Shown here piece by piece: positions 9,012 to 18,200 of a stretch of DNA of 64,000 nucleotides. A program made the position numbers and the translations under genes. Position 1 is the first letter of the stretch. Each line of letters begins with the position of its first letter. The notes beneath the pieces are model-generated. The model did not search any database, was not told where the DNA came from, and worked only from the letters and a program-made list of their open reading frames with translations. Origin of the DNA: Sulfurospirillum sp. UBA2217 (lineage in GTDB: Bacteria; Campylobacterota; Campylobacteria; Campylobacterales; Sulfurospirillaceae); NCBI GenBank assembly GCA_002328495.1, contig DCUJ01000001.1, positions 71,406 to 135,405 on the forward strand, given 5' to 3'.

Positions 9012-9224
9012 ATGGCAGTAAAAATTACTGATATTTGTATTTCATGTGGAGCCTGTATTGATGAATGTCCTGTAGAGGCGATTGTCGATGATAGTGATAA
9101 CCCAACAGGTGCAGATATTTATTATGTCTATGCAGACAAATGTGTTGAGTGTGTAGGTCATCATGCATCCCCTGCATGTATTGAAGCCTGTCCAACAGAG
9201 GGCTGTATTGTTTTTGATGTTTAA
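9012..9224 (+). CDS. 2[4Fe-4S] ferredoxin, Allochromatium type
   Basis: 70 residues. The first cluster motif is C-I-S-C-G-A-C followed by CP; the second is CVEC, then eight residues, then CIEACP (C-x2-C-x8-C-x3-CP). This enlarged second-cluster spacing is typical of the Allochromatium vinosum-type ferredoxins. It probably carries electrons for oxidoreductases such as the pyruvate:ferredoxin oxidoreductase 6 kb downstream. The ribosome site AAAAGGAGAAG is strong. Monocistronic, with a long leader. Confidence 0.93.
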   Translation: MAVKITDICISCGACIDECPVEAIVDDSDNPTGADIYYVYADKCVECVGHHASPACIEACPTEGCIVFDV

Positions 9225-9258
9225 TTGAATCTCTTAAATTTAACTTTCAAATACAAGT

Positions 9259-9294
9259 GGTGAGTAGAGGTGAATTTTATCCTACCTACTCACC
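9259..9294 (+). terminator. hairpin after the ferredoxin gene
   Basis: GGTGAGTAG (9259-9267) pairs with CTACTCACC (9286-9294). No T-run follows, so termination is uncertain. It lies between convergent genes and could serve both. Confidence 0.4.
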
Positions 9295-9347
9295 CCACAA
9301 GGTCAAATAAAAGCAAATAAAAGGGGTCCGAGCTAAACTTTTAACCT

Positions 9348-9632
9348 TTAATAAGTTGCAAACTCGTGAATCAACATTTTGACTTCGTCCTTATCAAAAA
9401 AGAGATTGAACTCTAACTCTTTGGCAAATACCTTCAATAAAGCAATTTTTCTCTTTTGTCGTTCATCCACATTTGTGATAGACTCAAGTTCTGTTTGGAG
9501 TTTTTGGTGGTAGTGCAAGCGTATCTCTTCTTGTTTTTGCTCTTTGGATTTTGCTTGTTTTCGAGGTTGCATAAGAAGCCACAAAAAACCAAGAAGTACG
9601 ACGATAGCAAGGATGCTTCCAAAAAATTCCAC
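9348..9632 (-). CDS. small single-helix membrane protein, unknown function
   Basis: 94 residues starting at GTG 9632, 6 nt after AAAGG. One N-terminal helix (about 5-22, ILAIVVLLGFLWLLM) is followed by a highly charged, coiled-coil-like cytoplasmic tail (QAKSKEQKQEEIRLHYHQKL). A TTACATGTAA palindrome (9642-9651) lies just upstream of the start. Not recognised as a known family. Confidence 0.55.
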   Translation of the reverse strand: MEFFGSILAIVVLLGFLWLLMQPRKQAKSKEQKQEEIRLHYHQKLQTELESITNVDERQKRKIALLKVFAKELEFNLFFDKDEVKMLIHEFATY

Positions 9633-9755
9633 GTAAAACCTTTACATGTAAGATAGTGACAGTATATCCAACCAAGTGCTATAAAATTTTAAAACGCTTT
9701 CATTTCTTAAACCACTTTTGTGTAAAATTGCTTAAACCAACACAAAGAGGACATC

Positions 9756-10916
9756 ATGCACTTTACAACTCCCCTTAAAAGTAACAGTACCAAAATCATG
9801 CTCATCGGAAGCGGAGAGCTTGGCAAAGAAGTGGTCATCGAAGCCACACGTTTAGGCATTGAAACCGTAGCGGTGGATTCGTATCCGCAGGCACCTGCGC
9901 ATTTGGTTGCCAATAAAAGCTATGTCATCAACATGAAAAACAAAGAGGAGCTTTTAGAGGTGATTCGCCGTGAAAAACCGACGTTCATCTTGCCTGAAGT
10001 TGAAGCACTCAGCATCGAAGCACTTATCGAGGCGGAAAAAGAAGGTTTTTGTGTGATTCCTAATGCGGACGCGGTCAAAAAGACGATGAACCGTAAAAAC
10101 ATTCGTGAATTTGCCGCTGAAAAATTGGGGCTTAAAACGAGTGGATATGTCTTTGTTAAAACGCTTGAAGAGTTGCAAGAAGCGACGAAAAAGCTAGGCA
10201 TTCCTTGCGTGGTTAAGCCCGTAATGAGCTCATCGGGACATGGTCAAAGTGTTATCAGAAGCCAGACGGACATCCAAAAATCGTGGGAAATCGCCAAAGA
10301 AGCCAGAGGCGATGCGAGTGAGCTTATTGTCGAAGAGTTTGTGCGATTTGATTATGAAATCACACTTCTAACCGTTCGTAATGGCAAAGAGACAGTCTTT
10401 TGTGAGCCGATTGGGCATATTCAAGAAAATGGGGATTATGTGCTTAGTTGGCAACCTGTGCCTATGAAGCCAGAAGTGTTAGCCAAAGCGCAAGCCATGG
10501 CAAAAACAGTGACCGATGGTTTGGGTGGTCGAGGACTTTTTGGTGTGGAATTTTTTGTCAAAGATGATGAGGTTTACTTTAGTGAACTAAGCCCCCGTCC
10601 GCATGACACAGGCATGGTCACGATGATAACCCAAAGTCAGAGCGAATTTGCCTTACATGTAAGAGCCGTTCTTGGTTTGCCACTGGACTTTACCTTTTAC
10701 GGAGCGGGGGCGAGTGGGGCGTTTAAAAGCTTGAGCGAAGAGCATTTGCCAACGCTTGAAATTCCTGAAAGTGCCTTTTCAAAAAACTCCTTTGTGCGTG
10801 TTTTTGGAAAACCTGTCAGTCATGTGGGGCGCAGAATGGCGGTTGCTCTGGTGCTTGATGAGGTGGAAGCGGCGAAGAAGAGAGCCAAAGAAATTGTTAC
10901 AGCAATCATCGGGTAA
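9756..10916 (+). CDS. purT: formate-dependent phosphoribosylglycinamide formyltransferase
   Basis: 386 residues, usual length. An ATP-grasp enzyme that forms formyl-GAR from GAR, formate and ATP in purine synthesis. The start LIGSGELGKEVVIEATRLG, then PEVEALS, VVKPVMSSSGHGQS, FVRFDYEITLLTV, FCEPIGHIQENGDY and LSPRPHDTGMVT are strong PurT motifs, including the formate/ATP grasp loop. The ribosome site AGAGGA precedes ATG 9756. Its TAA shares its final A with the ATG of the DUF523 gene, so the two are coupled. Confidence 0.96.
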   Translation: MHFTTPLKSNSTKIMLIGSGELGKEVVIEATRLGIETVAVDSYPQAPAHLVANKSYVINMKNKEELLEVIRREKPTFILPEVEALSIEALIEAEKEGFCVIPNADAVKKTMNRKNIREFAAEKLGLKTSGYVFVKTLEELQEATKKLGIPCVVKPVMSSSGHGQSVIRSQTDIQKSWEIAKEARGDASELIVEEFVRFDYEITLLTVRNGKETVFCEPIGHIQENGDYVLSWQPVPMKPEVLAKAQAMAKTVTDGLGGRGLFGVEFFVKDDEVYFSELSPRPHDTGMVTMITQSQSEFALHVRAVLGLPLDFTFYGAGASGAFKSLSEEHLPTLEIPESAFSKNSFVRVFGKPVSHVGRRMAVALVLDEVEAAKKRAKEIVTAIIG

Positions 10917-11377
10917 TGAAACGTAAAATCCTCATCAGTGCGTGTTTGATAGGTGAAAATGTCAAATACGACGGCGGCAATAATGCTTTACATGTAACGA
11001 TTTTGGAGCAGTGGAAGCAAGAGGGGCTTTTGGTTCCACTTTGCCCTGAAGTCCTCGGTGGTCTTAGCGTGCCACGGTTTCCTTGTGAGGTGGTTGTTGG
11101 TGAAAATCGTGTGGTCAATACAATAGGCACAGATGTCACTGACGCCTTTGTAAAAGGAGCGAAGGAGAGTCTAAGGATTGCAAAAGAAGAGGGCATTTGC
11201 ATGGCGATTTTAAAAGCCAGAAGCCCCTCGTGCGGTAAAGACATCATTTACGATGGCACGTTTACCAGCACACGAGTCAATGATTCTGGGATGACATGTA
11301 AGCTTTTACAAAGAAGTGGCATTGCGGTGTTTAGTGAAGAAGAGTTAGAAGATGCTCAACACTTTTGGAGTAAGTGA
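10916..11377 (+). CDS. DUF523 family protein
   Basis: 153 residues. The family signature is clear: SACLIGENVKYDGG, LCPEVLGGLSVPRFPCEV and KARSPSCGKDIIYDGTF, with conserved cysteines that could bind a metal. The function of DUF523 is not settled. The gene overlaps the purT stop by one base and its 3-prime end overlaps the convergent YjbR-like gene by 22 nt. A TTACATGTAA copy (10988) encodes Leu-His-Val here. Confidence 0.88.
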   Translation: MKRKILISACLIGENVKYDGGNNALHVTILEQWKQEGLLVPLCPEVLGGLSVPRFPCEVVVGENRVVNTIGTDVTDAFVKGAKESLRIAKEEGICMAILKARSPSCGKDIIYDGTFTSTRVNDSGMTCKLLQRSGIAVFSEEELEDAQHFWSK

Positions 11378-11730
11378 AGTCTTACTTTTTGCGTAAGGCT
11401 TGCCAAAACCAATTCATACGACTCATCAATCCACGCATACAGCAAAGATACATCAACATCATCATTACATGTAATGGTATTCCAATGCTTTTTGTTCATA
11501 TGATACCCTCCGCTAACATTTTTAGGGTACATCCCTCGTAATTCAAGTGCGTAGAAAGGGTCGCATTTGAGGTTGATGCGAGGAGGGTTGCTGGTTTCAT
11601 CGATGAGTGCGAACATTTTATTGCCCACTTTAAAAACAGCGGTGGTTTCATCAAAAGGGTACTCTTTATGTGCGCCATGTTTATGCAAACAGTATGTTTG
11701 GAGTCCTTCGTATGTCATGTTATTTTGCAT
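11356..11730 (-). CDS. MmcQ/YjbR family protein
   Basis: 124 residues from ATG 11730, preceded by AAAGGGCTTGGG; a GTG at 11760 would add ten residues but has no ribosome site. The fold signature is visible: a Y-C-L-H-K-x-G-A-H-K-E-Y-P-F-D start, VFKVGNKMFALI, NLKCDP and HMNKKHWNTI. The family is small and often called DNA-binding by structural likeness, but the role is poorly established. It overlaps the DUF523 gene tail to tail. Confidence 0.82.
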   Translation of the reverse strand: MQNNMTYEGLQTYCLHKHGAHKEYPFDETTAVFKVGNKMFALIDETSNPPRINLKCDPFYALELRGMYPKNVSGGYHMNKKHWNTITCNDDVDVSLLYAWIDESYELVLASLTQKVRLHLLQKC

Positions 11731-11779
11731 CCCAAGCCCTTTAAAAAAAGAGTAAAACACTCTTATTAACTTTTTATTT

Positions 11780-11825
11780 ACACTTGATTAATTTAGCATT
11801 TAAAGACTTTGTCTATACTTTCATT
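11780..11825 (+). promoter_or_regulatory. conserved upstream element, copy 1 (also at 15081)
   Basis: A 46-bp block matches 15081-15126 at 37 of 46 positions in my ungapped hand alignment. Both start ACACTTG[AG]TTAATTT and contain ACTTTGTCTA. TATACT (11814-11819) can act as -10. In both copies TTGTCT is echoed by AGACAA further downstream as an inverted repeat. It is probably a shared promoter/operator. Confidence 0.5.
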
Positions 11826-11909
11826 ACCAAGACAAAACCTCCTTTTTGTGTAGAACCTAACTTTTTTTAAGACAGCTTCCAGATTGCCCGGTCTGGAAGC
11901 TTTTTTTTT
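11826..11909 (+). ncRNA. candidate small regulatory RNA with anti-SD loop
   Basis: The -10-like TATACT at 11814-11819 predicts a transcript from about 11826 to the T-run at 11909, roughly 84 nt, with no ORF. Its first hairpin is ACAAAA (11832-11837) / TTTTGT (11844-11849), exposing CCTCCT in the loop, the complement of a Shine-Dalgarno sequence. It ends in a perfect 10-bp terminator. A single-stranded CU-rich loop plus terminator is the usual design of sRNAs that block ribosome sites. The alternative is a leader/attenuator of the gene at 11937. Confidence 0.5.
11874..11909 (+). terminator. strong Rho-independent terminator
   Basis: AGCTTCCAGA (11874-11883) pairs perfectly with TCTGGAAGCT (11892-11901), loop TTGCCCGG, then nine consecutive T (11901-11909). 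No rightward protein gene precedes it, so it must end a non-coding transcript or attenuate the next gene. Confidence 0.85.
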
Positions 11910-11923
11910 ACCTCAAAAATGAC

Positions 11924-11929
11924 TATAAT
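11924..11929 (+). promoter_or_regulatory. -10 box only 7 nt before the next start codon
   Basis: A perfect TATAAT at 11924-11929 sits 7 nt before ATG 11937. Transcription would begin at or next to the A of the ATG, giving a leaderless mRNA, and no Shine-Dalgarno sequence is visible there. Confidence 0.5.
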
Positions 11930-11936
11930 CTCACCC

Positions 11937-13439
11937 ATGAAAACATTTTTTTTAATCTTCCTCTTTTTTACATGTAATCTTGTGGCAAGCACTTTGCATT
12001 TAGCAATGTCCTCAAACCCCAGTCGTATTAACCCTATTTTATCGACCGATGCTGCAAGTTCGCAAATCACGAAGTGGATATTTAATGCACTGATTACGTA
12101 TGATAAAGATGCTAACATTATTCCTGAACTTGCCCAAAGTTATCACTTTGTAGACGATACGACGCTTATTTTTGAGCTTAGGCGTGATGTAACATGGAGT
12201 GATGGTGTACCTTTTTCGGCTCACGATGTGGTATTTACGTATGAGACCATTACGTCTCCTAAGATTTTTACGCCCTATGCTTCAGGCTTTATGCACATTT
12301 TACATGTAAAGATGTTGGACGAGTTTAGGGTGGAAGTGAAATACAAGTACCCCTATTTTAAAGCACTTGAAGTGTGGATGATGGAGATACTACCATACCA
12401 TAAACTTAAAGATGAAAAAGAGTTGATGACAAGTAGTTTTAACCAAGCACCACTAGGTACGGGGCCTTATACGCTTCGTCAATTTGCTATCTCTAAAGAT
12501 ATTATTTTAGAAGCCAATAACAACTATTTTGTCCATAAACCTACCTTGGAAAAAATTATTTTCCATTATTTGCCTGACAAATCGGCTGAATTTTTAATGC
12601 TCAAATCGGGAAAACTCGATGTGGGTTCCCTCACTCCTTTACAATTAGAACGCCAAATCAACGAGGATTTTAAGCAAAAATATGCCATTTATGAAGATAT
12701 TGCGCACAATTATTCGTACGTGGGTTTGAATTTAGAAGACGAGAAATTTAAAAATCCAAAAGTGCGAGAGGCGCTCTCTTTGGCGATTGATAGGCAAGAG
12801 TTGGTGGATATTTTATATTTTGGACATGGGAAGGTTTGTTCTGGACCTTTTTTACCTGGAACAGGAGCATTTAATGAAGATGTGCATGTCCCTAAGCAAG
12901 ACATTCGTAAAGCCAAAGCGCTTTTAAAAGAAGCGGGATTTGATGAAACACATCCTTTTGAATTTGAACTCTCAACCAGTGCCAGTGGTAGCGGGAGCTA
13001 TTCGGCACAAATCCTTCAATACCAACTCGCAAAAGCGGGTATTGTCATGAAGCTTCGGGTGATGGAGTGGCAAGCTTTTTTAAACACGGTTGTACTTCCT
13101 CGTAAGTTTGAAGCGGTGATGATGGGTTGGTCACTTGGGTTAAAACCTGATGCTTACAGCATTTGGCACAGTGAGTCGCGCAGAAAAGGGGGATTTAATT
13201 TTGTAGGGTACAAAAACGAAAGAGTCGATACACTCATAAAACAAGCAGAAAAAACAGTCAATCAAGAAGCATTTGACGCACTCTATCGAGAAATATTTGC
13301 TTTAATTGTTGCAGATAATCCTTACTTGTTTTTGGTCATCCCTAATTCAATTACTGTTGTCAATAAAAACATCACCCCTGTATCTACTTCTATCATAGGG
13401 GTGATGCATAATACGATTGATTGGATAAAGCCAGAGTAG
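11937..13439 (+). CDS. ABC transporter solute-binding protein, family 5 (peptide/oligopeptide type)
   Basis: 500 residues. A signal peptide MKTFFLIFLFFTCNLVAS is followed by a typical SBP_bac_5 domain: LDP-like RINPILSTDAAS, ELAQSYHF, W-S-D-G-V-P-F-S-A-H-D-V-V-F-T-Y, GTGPYTL, VREALSLAIDRQEL and ending with the W-H-S-E-S-R metal/peptide site region. It would bind oligopeptides or a small ligand such as nickel in the periplasm. No permease or ATPase gene lies next to it, so it is an orphan receptor. An in-frame ATG at 11919 exists but the signal peptide argues for 11937. Confidence 0.88.
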   Translation: MKTFFLIFLFFTCNLVASTLHLAMSSNPSRINPILSTDAASSQITKWIFNALITYDKDANIIPELAQSYHFVDDTTLIFELRRDVTWSDGVPFSAHDVVFTYETITSPKIFTPYASGFMHILHVKMLDEFRVEVKYKYPYFKALEVWMMEILPYHKLKDEKELMTSSFNQAPLGTGPYTLRQFAISKDIILEANNNYFVHKPTLEKIIFHYLPDKSAEFLMLKSGKLDVGSLTPLQLERQINEDFKQKYAIYEDIAHNYSYVGLNLEDEKFKNPKVREALSLAIDRQELVDILYFGHGKVCSGPFLPGTGAFNEDVHVPKQDIRKAKALLKEAGFDETHPFEFELSTSASGSGSYSAQILQYQLAKAGIVMKLRVMEWQAFLNTVVLPRKFEAVMMGWSLGLKPDAYSIWHSESRRKGGFNFVGYKNERVDTLIKQAEKTVNQEAFDALYREIFALIVADNPYLFLVIPNSITVVNKNITPVSTSIIGVMHNTIDWIKPE

Positions 13440-13442
13440 ATT

Positions 13443-13511
13443 CTGCCTCGCAAGAGGCAAGCTTTAGTGCCATAGCGGCGAGCGTAGCCTCTTGAGCTTT
13501 GCCCAAGAGGC
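13443..13511 (+). repeat. structured 3-prime element, copy 1 (second copy at 54581-54650, minus)
   Basis: Four bases after the stop codon begins a two-hairpin element: TGCCTC/GAGGCA, a linker AAGCTTTAGTGCC, and GCCTCTTG/CAAGAGGC with loop AGCTTTGCC. It aligns with the element after phoU, where stem bases differ but pairing is kept. It may stabilise mRNA ends or terminate both converging genes. Confidence 0.55.
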
Positions 13512-13528
13512 GTTGTTAATAAATTAGG

Positions 13529-14338
13529 TTATTTTCCAAAGATATCGCTAATGATTTTACTACCACTTCCTAGTGGGTTAGAGCGCAAGGCTCTCTCTTT
13601 TTCACCAATCATAAAGAAAAGACCATCGAGGGTTTTGCGCGCGATGTAGCTTTCGATGTCTTCGTCTTGATTGGGAAGGGTATCACCAAGTCCTAAGCTT
13701 TTGGCTGCACCTGAGGCTTGTCCTAAAAGTCCTCCAACACCGCTGTTTCCACTGGTGACTCCACTGCTTCCAGCCATGCCTGTTAAGGTTTTGTACGAAG
13801 ACATGACCTTACTCTCATTAGCACTCTCCTTAATGATGGGCATGATGGCACTTAAGAGTTTATCGCCTGATTTTGTTTTAAAATAATCCGTGGCAGCCGT
13901 CTGCTTGCCAGCGATAATGCCTTTCGCATCTTCCACACTCATAGATGTTACTGCGTCTCCTAAAATAGAGGCTGTTTTAGGTACGGCCTTGGAGGCGGCA
14001 GTGTTCATGGTTTTGACAAAATCATCCACATACGCTTTCCCGCCCGCTTTTTCTGCTACCGATGCGACGGTTTTAAGCGATGAAGGAAGAGGAATTTTAA
14101 CAGCAGAGTTATTTAAAAAGCCATCGCTTTTACCCAAAAGCGATACGGCTTGATTGACACCCATGCCCAGAGCTTCTTTGAGTCCTTTTGAGGCATAATC
14201 TTGGCTGATACCATTGTTTGTGGTTGCACTTTGATGTGTTGACGTCCCTTGTGTGGCGTTTGTGACGCTGTTGAGTGTATTTTGCCAGTTGGCACACAGC
14301 AACAAGGGGGTTAAAAGTAGTAGTGATTTTTTGAGCAT
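13529..14338 (-). CDS. DUF4197 family periplasmic protein
   Basis: 269 residues. A signal peptide (about residues 1-17, KKSLLLLTPLLLCANW) precedes a Ser/Thr/Asn-rich stretch and then the DUF4197 core: GLKEALGMGVNQAVSLLGK, DGFLNNSAVKIPLP, DFVKTMNTAASKAVP, GDAVTSMS, and the end LDGLFFMIGEKERALRSNP. The family is secreted and of unknown function. AAAGGAGATAC is the ribosome site. It stands alone, convergent with the solute-binding protein. Confidence 0.87.
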   Translation of the reverse strand: MLKKSLLLLTPLLLCANWQNTLNSVTNATQGTSTHQSATTNNGISQDYASKGLKEALGMGVNQAVSLLGKSDGFLNNSAVKIPLPSSLKTVASVAEKAGGKAYVDDFVKTMNTAASKAVPKTASILGDAVTSMSVEDAKGIIAGKQTAATDYFKTKSGDKLLSAIMPIIKESANESKVMSSYKTLTGMAGSSGVTSGNSGVGGLLGQASGAAKSLGLGDTLPNQDEDIESYIARKTLDGLFFMIGEKERALRSNPLGSGSKIISDIFGK

Positions 14339-14368
14339 GTATCTCCTTTTAATTGAGGTAAAGTCAGT

Positions 14369-14390
14369 TATAATACACGCTTACATGTAA
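14369..14390 (+). promoter_or_regulatory. promoter of the HAD gene with palindrome at the transcription start
   Basis: TATAAT at 14369-14374 is followed 6 nt later by TTACATGTAA (14381-14390), which would therefore cover the +1 site. This is the best positional hint that the palindrome can be a protein-binding site. Confidence 0.5.
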
Positions 14391-14401
14391 AAGGTTTATT
14401 A

Positions 14402-15037
14402 ATGAAAACAATTTTATTTGACTTAGATGGCACGTTGATTGATTCGACAGAAGCTATTTTGGAGAGTTTTGGTGTGGCGTACGATACGTTTGGACGAGCA
14501 ATACCTGAAGATGAGACTATAAAAAAGCTTATAGGGCATCCGTTGGATATTATGTTTATGATGCTAGGCATTTCACAATCACAAGCCAATGACTATGTTA
14601 ATGCGTATAAAGAGCATTATCGATTGATTTCACGTCAAAAAACGACTTTACTTCCTCTTGCTAAAGAAGCCGTGAAATTAGCTGCGACCATTGGAACGCT
14701 TGGCATTGTAACGACGAAGACTGCGAGCTATTCGGAAGAGCTTTTGGAACATTTAGGCATTATGCACTACTTTAGTGTTTTAATAGGTAGAGAGTCCGTC
14801 ACCCATCCAAAGCCTCACCCAGAGCCTATTTTAAAAGCGCTCTCTCACCTTAACGCGGATGCCGCGCATGCGTGGATGATAGGTGATACCCCTTTGGATT
14901 TAATGGCTGCCAATGAAGCAGGAGTGAGAGGCATTGGTGTTTTGTGTGGGTATGGTACAAAGTATGATTTACAAAAACATACAGAGTGTGTACTCCATGA
15001 CACCTTGGATGCTGTAAAACATATCAATCGTTTATAA
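14402..15037 (+). CDS. HAD-superfamily hydrolase, phosphoglycolate-phosphatase-like
   Basis: 211 residues. HAD motif I is FDLDGTLIDS near residue 6, motif II is IVTTKT, the lysine lies in SVTHPKPHPEPIL, and motif IV is MIGDTPLDLMAA. The cap between motifs I and II is alpha-helical (C1 type), as in Gph/PGMB enzymes. Substrate cannot be set from sequence; phosphoglycolate or pyrophosphate are usual guesses. AAAGG is the ribosome site. Single gene with its own promoter. Confidence 0.85.
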   Translation: MKTILFDLDGTLIDSTEAILESFGVAYDTFGRAIPEDETIKKLIGHPLDIMFMMLGISQSQANDYVNAYKEHYRLISRQKTTLLPLAKEAVKLAATIGTLGIVTTKTASYSEELLEHLGIMHYFSVLIGRESVTHPKPHPEPILKALSHLNADAAHAWMIGDTPLDLMAANEAGVRGIGVLCGYGTKYDLQKHTECVLHDTLDAVKHINRL

Positions 15038-15080
15038 GTTGTTATGTGATTATCATTTTTTTCCACTATGATTTCCCTCG

Positions 15081-15126
15081 ACACTTGGTTAATTTTTCAT
15101 TAAATAACTTTGTCTAAAGTTTCGTT
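15081..15126 (+). promoter_or_regulatory. conserved upstream element, copy 2
   Basis: 37/46 match to 11780-11825. At the -10 position it has TAAAGT instead of TATACT. It lies 84-129 nt before the nifJ start. The inverted repeat TTGTCT...AGACAA (about 15110-15144) is present but its spacer is longer than in copy 1. Confidence 0.5.
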
Positions 15127-15209
15127 TATGAGTTATTAAGACAATCCCAAGTAGAATAAATCCTTTACCAAAACAGATTACGAAAACTATTAAACATAAG
15201 GGGAAATGA

Positions 15210-18200
15210 ATGGCTAAAGTCATGAAAACTATGGATGGTAACGAAGCTGCAGCGTATGCATCGTATGCGTTTACCGAAGTTGCTGGTATCTACCCAATTA
15301 CCCCGTCATCACCAATGGCGGATTTTACGGATATTTGGGCAAGTCAAGGGAAGAAAAACCTTTTTGGTATGCCTGTAAAAGTGGTTGAAATGCAAAGTGA
15401 AGGTGGTGCTGCTGGAACGGTTCACGGCTCATTGCAAGCAGGTGCTTTAACAACGACATATACCGCTTCACAAGGTTTGTTACTTAAAATCCCAAATATG
15501 TATAAAATTGCGGGACAGTTATTGCCTGGTGTTATTCATGTCAGTGCTAGAACATTAGCGACCCATGCCCTCTCTATCTTTGGTGACCATCAAGACGTCT
15601 ATGCCGCACGCCAAACAGGCTTTGCGATGCTTTCTTCTGGTTCTGTGCAAGAAGTTATGGACTTGGCGGGTGTTGCGCATTTATCTGCTATTAGAGGGCG
15701 TGTTCCTTTTATGCACTTCTTTGATGGCTTTAGAACTTCACATGAAATTCAAAAAATTGAATTAATGGACTATGCGGAGTTTGACAGACTTCTTGATAAA
15801 GAAGCCCTTCAAAAATTTAGAGATGAAGCGTTAAATCCAGAATCTCCAAAAACACGTGGTACAGCTCAAAATGACGACATTTACTTCCAAGGAAGAGAAG
15901 CTCAAAATAAATTCTACGACGCCTTACCTGATATCGTAGCCGACTATATGAAAGAGATTTCAAAAATTACAGGACGTGATTATAAGCCATTTACCTATTA
16001 TGGTGCAAGTGATGCGGATAGAATCGTTGTAGCGATGGGTTCTGTGACTGAGTGTTTGAAAGAGACGATTGATTATTTGATGAGTAAAGGTGAAAAAGTA
16101 GGTCTTGTAACGCCACATCTTTACCGTCCGTTTAGTATCAAATATCTTATGGATGTTATGCCAGATTCTGTGAAAAAGATTGCTGTTTTAGACAGAACCA
16201 AAGAAGCAGGCTCTATTGGTGAACCATTGTATCTTGACATGCGAGCAGCGTTTTACGGTCATGCCAATGCTCCTATCATCGTAGGTGGACGTTTTGGTCT
16301 TTCATCAAAAGATGTTGATCCAGCACAAATGTTGGCAGTCTTTGAAAATCTCAAAGCTGACGAACCACGCAATGACTTTACTGTAGGTATCGTTGATGAC
16401 GTTACATTTAAATCATTAGAAGTAAAAGAAAAAATGAGTTTGGGTGATGCAGCAACGAAAGAGTGTTTGTTTTATGGACTAGGAGCTGATGGTACGGTTG
16501 GTGCAAACAAGAGCTCCATCAAAATTATCGGTGATGAAACTGACATGTACGCACAAGCTTATTTTGCGTATGACTCCAAAAAATCAGGTGGATTTACACG
16601 TTCACACCTTCGTTTTGGTAAAAAACCAATTCGCTCAACCTACCTTGTTTCCAATCCACACTTTGTTGCCTGTTCTGTGGCTGCGTACCTTGAGTTGTAT
16701 GATGTCATCGATGGTATTCGCGAAAATGGTACTTTCTTACTGAACTCTATTTGGGATGCTGATGAGACTATTAAACGTATTCCTAACAGAGTGAAAAAAA
16801 TCTTAGCGACAAAAAAAGTTAACTTTTACATCATCAATGCAACAAAATTGGCACGTGATATTGGTTTGGGTAACCGAAGCAACACGATTATGCAATCTGC
16901 CTTCTTTAAATTAGCCGAAATTATTGACTTTGAAGAAGCGCAAGCGTTTATGAAAAAACAAGCGTATAAATCGTACCACAAAAAGGGCGAACAAATCGTT
17001 GAGCTCAACTACAAAGCCATTGATGTCGGTGCTAACGGTCTTGTAAAAGTTGATGTTGATCCATCATGGGTAACACTTCCTGCTGATGTTAAAACAGAAG
17101 AGATTGCGTACGAAGGTACTGCATTTGTTGAGAGAATTGCAAAGCCTATCAATGCGGCTCGTGGTGATACCTTACCTGTTTCTGTTTTCAAAGGTTACGA
17201 AGATGGTACGTTTGAGCACGGTACCACAGAATATGAAAAACGTGGAGTGGGTGTTACGGTTCCAAAATGGATTGAAGAAAATTGTATTCAATGTAACCAA
17301 TGTGCATTTGCATGTCCACATGCGGTTATTCGTCCGTTCTTAATTAACGATGCTGAATTTGCGCTCGCACCTGAGGGTGTAAAAACCCATGCGATTGAAG
17401 CTAAAGGTAAAGAACTTAAAGGACTAAAATATAAAATTCAAGTTTCATCACTCGATTGTACGGGATGTGATTTGTGTGTTGAAGCATGTCCAACCAAAGA
17501 AAAATCACTCGTGATGGTTCCATTGCAAGAAAGCCTTGAAGCGGGAGAACAAGTTAATGCCGATTACCTCTTCAAAAAAGTAACCTATAAAGATGATATT
17601 TTAGGTAAAGGCAATGTGAAAAACGCACAATTTGCTAAACCACTTTTCGAATTCCACGCAGCATGTCCAGGATGTGGTGAGACTCCATACATCACCCTTG
17701 CCACACGTTTGTTTGGTGAAAGCATGATGATTGCCAATGCCACAGGATGTTCGTCTATTTATGGTGGCTCTGCCCCTTCAACGCCATATCGCAAAAACGA
17801 TGCAGGTCATGGACCAGCATGGGCAAACTCATTGTTTGAAGACAATGCTGAGTTTGGTTTGGGTATGCACGTTGCCAATGAAACTATGCGTCATAGAATT
17901 CAATCGGTTATGGAAGCGTCTTTAGAAAAAGCACCCAATGCGATAGCGGCACTTTACAAAGACTGGATTGAGTTTAGAGACGATAGAGTAAAGAGTGCTG
18001 AGATTAGAGACCTTTTAGTTCCACAACTCGAAGCCAATCCAAGTGCTGCGGGTGCTGAAGTTATTCTAAGCTTGAAACAGTACATTGCTAAAAAATCACA
18101 ATGGATTTTTGGAGGCGATGGTTGGGCGTATGACATTGGTTACGGTGGACTTGACCATGTCATCGCTAGTGGTCAAGATGTTAATATCTTGGTGCTTGAT

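Noticed and set aside
13443..13511. known c-di-GMP riboswitch (GEMM) because of GGCAAAGC
   Set aside because: The rest of the GEMM core and tetraloop-receptor pattern is missing; the element follows stop codons rather than preceding starts.
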